Of a stretch of DNA of 64,000 nucleotides, positions 61,551-64,000 are shown one piece after another. Each line of letters starts with the position of its first letter. The stretch's first letter is position 1. Origin of the DNA: Symbiodinium natans (taxonomy: Eukaryota > Sar > Dinophyceae > Suessiales > Symbiodiniaceae); the NCBI GenBank assembly GCA_905221605.1, contig CAJNDS010000066.1:62001-126000 (forward strand), written 5' to 3'. The notes below the pieces were generated by a model. That model ran no database searches. It was not told the DNA's origin and saw only the letters and a list, made by a program, of their open reading frames with translations. The translations under genes were made by a program, and so were the position numbers.

Positions 61551-62499
61551 GCAATCACATCCACGTGGTTAAGCCCTGTATAGGAAGGGGGGGGGGGCAA
61601 TGAAAGATGTAGGGAGGTCAAGGGGGGCTTTGGCAAAACATGATGTGGGGCAAAAACAATCCCCAATTTTTTCAAGGCGTTAGATCCACCTCATGTATTG
61701 CAAAATCGCTCGCCTCTTTGTCGCATGAAGAGGCGCCCCCTACTTCACTGGCTTCCTCCACCATGGCGGCCTGGATGCTGCCTGGAAGCGGGAGCTGAAG
61801 AAGTAGGGCAGTAGTAGGGCAGTAGTAATTTCAGGGAGGTCTTCCAGTTTGCTTTTGTCTTTCAGAGATTTTTTCAAGGGAGGAGAAGAAAGTTATGCAC
61901 TGAGTCAGAGGTTGCAAATCGGCCCCAGTAGTCTGTGTTGGAGGGGCCGTCAAGTCCACGATGCTTCCAAAAAAGGTCCATGGACGCCCGAATGGCCCTG
62001 AATGGCCCTGCAGGAGCATATCGCCTCGTTCTTCTCCTTCTCGGGGGTCTTCGGTGGAACCGTGGGAGGAAGACAAGGGCTTGGGGTTCAGGTTTGTGCG
62101 AGCGGGGATTGTGACAGTCCCTGGAAGTTTGGGCAATTGTGATCCCAACCATCTGCAAACGCTCCGCGCCGCGACAGCTGGCGTCAGCCTGGCGTTGGGG
62201 TTGGTGAACTGAGAAGTTCCGCAGTTCCGCAGCAACGACGCCGAGAGTACGTCCGCGAGGCGGAACCGATCAATGGGAGCCGAAGAAGCCAACACATGGC
62301 CCCCGTTGTCAAGGAAGGCAACAGCCTGCTCCATTTGCGTGCTACCTACGTGTTGCCTTTCCTTCGTTTCATCATACACTTTGTTGTAGCAAGGTGTAAT
62401 TGGGGGGTGCCGGGGGCCAGTTTCCCCGCACCTCAATGCCCTCCTCACTCCAAGCCACATTTCGAGCTCATTCATTTGGGCAGTTGCATCTGTGTTCAT
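61551..62499. other. no gene recognised
   Basis: A long minus-strand frame (61831-62499) has no recognisable domain. G run at 61589-61599. Confidence 0.45.
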
Positions 62500-62990
62500 A
62501 TTCTTATCATTCTGATTAACCTTCTCCTTCTTCTTGGTGATCTTAATGTTATTCTTGGCCTTCTTATTTTCTTAGTGTCGTACTCTTATTCCCCCTCTTA
62601 TTCTTCATATTTTTCTTATTCTTCTTATTCTTCTAGTTTCTTCTTCTTAATGCTTTACATTCTTCCTATTCTTGTCTTCGTATTCTTCGTGTTATTCTTA
62701 TAGTTATGGTTGTTCTTTTTTTTTTTTCCCTTGTTCTTTCTTCACATGTTCTTATTCTTATACTTTTTCTGTTTTTCTTACTCTTCTTATTCTTCTTCCT
62801 CTTCTTAGTCTTCTTAGTCTTCTTAGTCTTCTTCTTCTGATTCTTCTTATTCTTCGTACTCTGTTTAGTCTTGTTCTTGTATGGTGGCTATTATTGTTGC
62901 TATCATTGTTGCGATTATTGTGTTTGTTATCATTATTGTTAGTTTTGCTATTCTTCTTGTCCTTTTTGCGCGTTCCTTGCTTGTTGCTGG
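62500..62990. repeat. pyrimidine-rich TTCTTATTCTTC tract (plus strand)
   Basis: About 490 bases of (TTCTTATTC)n and TTAGTC variants. The base bias is the reverse of 60540-61550. Confidence 0.95.
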
Positions 62991-63708
62991 GCTCAAGTCG
63001 TTTTTCTTGTTGTCAGAGCCGTTCGGCATGCGGTGCCACATAATGCCATGATGCGCCAGTTGTACATATATGTGGTTGTGATCTGTTTGAGTTACGCGAT
63101 TCCGGCATGCCGTGGCAGTCTTTCTTTATTTAATTTTGTTCTCTCTCGCGCTCCCGAAGGGCCCGGAGCGCCCGGCGGACGCCAGGATTTTGATGCCCTC
63201 CGGCATGCGGCGGAGTTTTGTTTTTGCTCTCTTTGCTGTCATCCGGGGCCCAAGGATTCGAGGAGCAAGAGCTAGCAAGAGAAAGCGAGCTGTAAATGAC
63301 TGCGAGTTTTGTGAGATCCTTTGCCAGGCCTCGGCCTGGCGATGTGGGGCGACGCCCGGCCTTTGGGCCACTCCAAGGCTGCCTACAACCTGAGAGTCGA
63401 CTTTGCCTCCCGGAAGAGCCTCCGGGCTCCTCGGTCGAGTTTAGGTTCGGGAGCTCAGGAAACGGTGCAGGGCGCGAGCAGCCAAGGACCTGCTACGTGG
63501 CTGGGGAGGCCGTGCTTCGAGTGGAAGTTAGAGTTCAAGAGTTGAAGTCGACCCACAGGTGGCAAAAGCAGTCCTTAAAGTCAGCGCAAAGAAACGTCCC
63601 AAAGACCAAGACCAGCTCAGGACACTCCAAGCCCAACGAAAGCGCCTGCGCATTGCGCGGCCCAAGATCCCAACGGATCCCAACGCCTGATATCCAACTC
63701 AGCCAGGT
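62991..63708. other. no gene recognised
   Basis: Short GC-richer frames without a recognised protein. Confidence 0.4.
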
Positions 63709-63912
63709 GTGAGCATGCTGCTGCCCAAGTTCAATTCAGATGTGCCCTTTGTGCAGCTTCCACCGGCCTTCGACGGAAACGTGACGAGGGAGAACCTTCC
63801 CGAGGCACCCGAAACCCACATTGCACATGACATCACGTGCTGTTCTAGGCAAGGTGAAGAGAATGTGAAGAGTGTTCCAGTTCTGGGCACAGTCGCTTGC
63901 CTCGTCATCTGA
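63709..63912 (+). CDS. possible host exon, unknown
   Basis: Follows a CCAGGTG context and reads MLLPKFNSDVPFVQLPPAFD, then GNVTRENLPEAPETH, a composition like a folded protein. No family was recognised. The window ends soon after, so it cannot be placed in a gene. Confidence 0.25.
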   Translation: MSMLLPKFNSDVPFVQLPPAFDGNVTRENLPEAPETHIAHDITCCSRQGEENVKSVPVLGTVACLVI

Positions 63913-64000
63913 TTCGCCACATAGCCCCGAGCCCTCAGCTTCTGTGGCGCGTGTCCGCGGAGTTCGGCGCGCTCTATGATCTGTCGCCACTCGGTCGAGC

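Noticed and set aside
60829-61554. 241-residue Phe/Leu/Ser-rich frame resembling a membrane protein
   Set aside because: It is the complement of a purine-rich simple repeat.
61729-61800. APYFTGFLHHGGLDAAW as a further LCAT exon
   Set aside because: It does not match any expected LCAT segment following YDWR, and no catalytic Ser motif is nearby.
61831-62499. 222-residue minus-strand frame that might be a host exon
   Set aside because: No motif or splice pattern supports it.
1-64000. CRISPR arrays, tRNA or rRNA genes
   Set aside because: None seen; tandem arrays here lack the repeat-spacer pattern and no tRNA cloverleaf or rRNA core was recognised by eye.

Overview
The window is dinoflagellate nuclear DNA (Symbiodinium-like). 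The direct evidence is a 20-nt relic of the dinoflagellate spliced leader at 4306-4325 (minus strand, one A missing). Large amounts of minisatellite, degenerate retroelements and a host gene in short exons agree with this.

Layout. 1-6.6 kb: GC-rich tandem repeats, the spliced-leader relic, a foldback element and a MITE-like element. 7.3-17.8 kb: a tyrosine-recombinase (DIRS-like) retrotransposon with mostly intact ORFs (SR-rich ORF, recombinase, zinc-finger gag-like protein, methyltransferase-like protein, RT-RNase H), ending in two identical 238-bp direct repeats. 17.8-19.0 kb: nothing recognised. 19.0-51.8 kb: a decayed, rearranged Polinton-like virus (PLV/adintovirus type) built into the host genome. 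52.1-56.7 kb: satellite, a second MITE copy and simple repeats. 56.7-59.4 kb: exons of a host LCAT/PLA2G15-like acyltransferase. 59.4-64 kb: purine- and pyrimidine-biased simple repeats.

The viral region carries nearly a full PLV set: a TV-Pol-like polymerase palm (20.2-21.3), an rve integrase split into two inverted halves (21.4-22.2), a modular S74-chaperone fibre gene (25.6-41.4, minus), a double-jelly-roll major capsid protein fused to a membrane-type protein (41.4-43.9, minus), two small virion-type ORFs, a penton-like minor capsid protein with a myristoylation-type leader, an FtsK/HerA packaging ATPase, a C5 DNA methyltransferase, a one-TM protein (all minus), then divergently an unknown ORF and a DNA polymerase B-HNH-SF1 helicase fusion (48.3-51.8, plus). 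Structural genes point left and replication genes point right from a 29-bp divergent spacer at 47309-47337.

Almost every viral gene carries frameshifts, so this is a fossil. The fibre gene is further interrupted by a 9.85-kb LINE-type retrotransposon flanked by a perfect 14-bp target-site duplication. A tandem repeat built on CATGTGGGACT sits at most borders between viral gene blocks. All functional calls come from reading motifs in the translated sequence; no database search was run.
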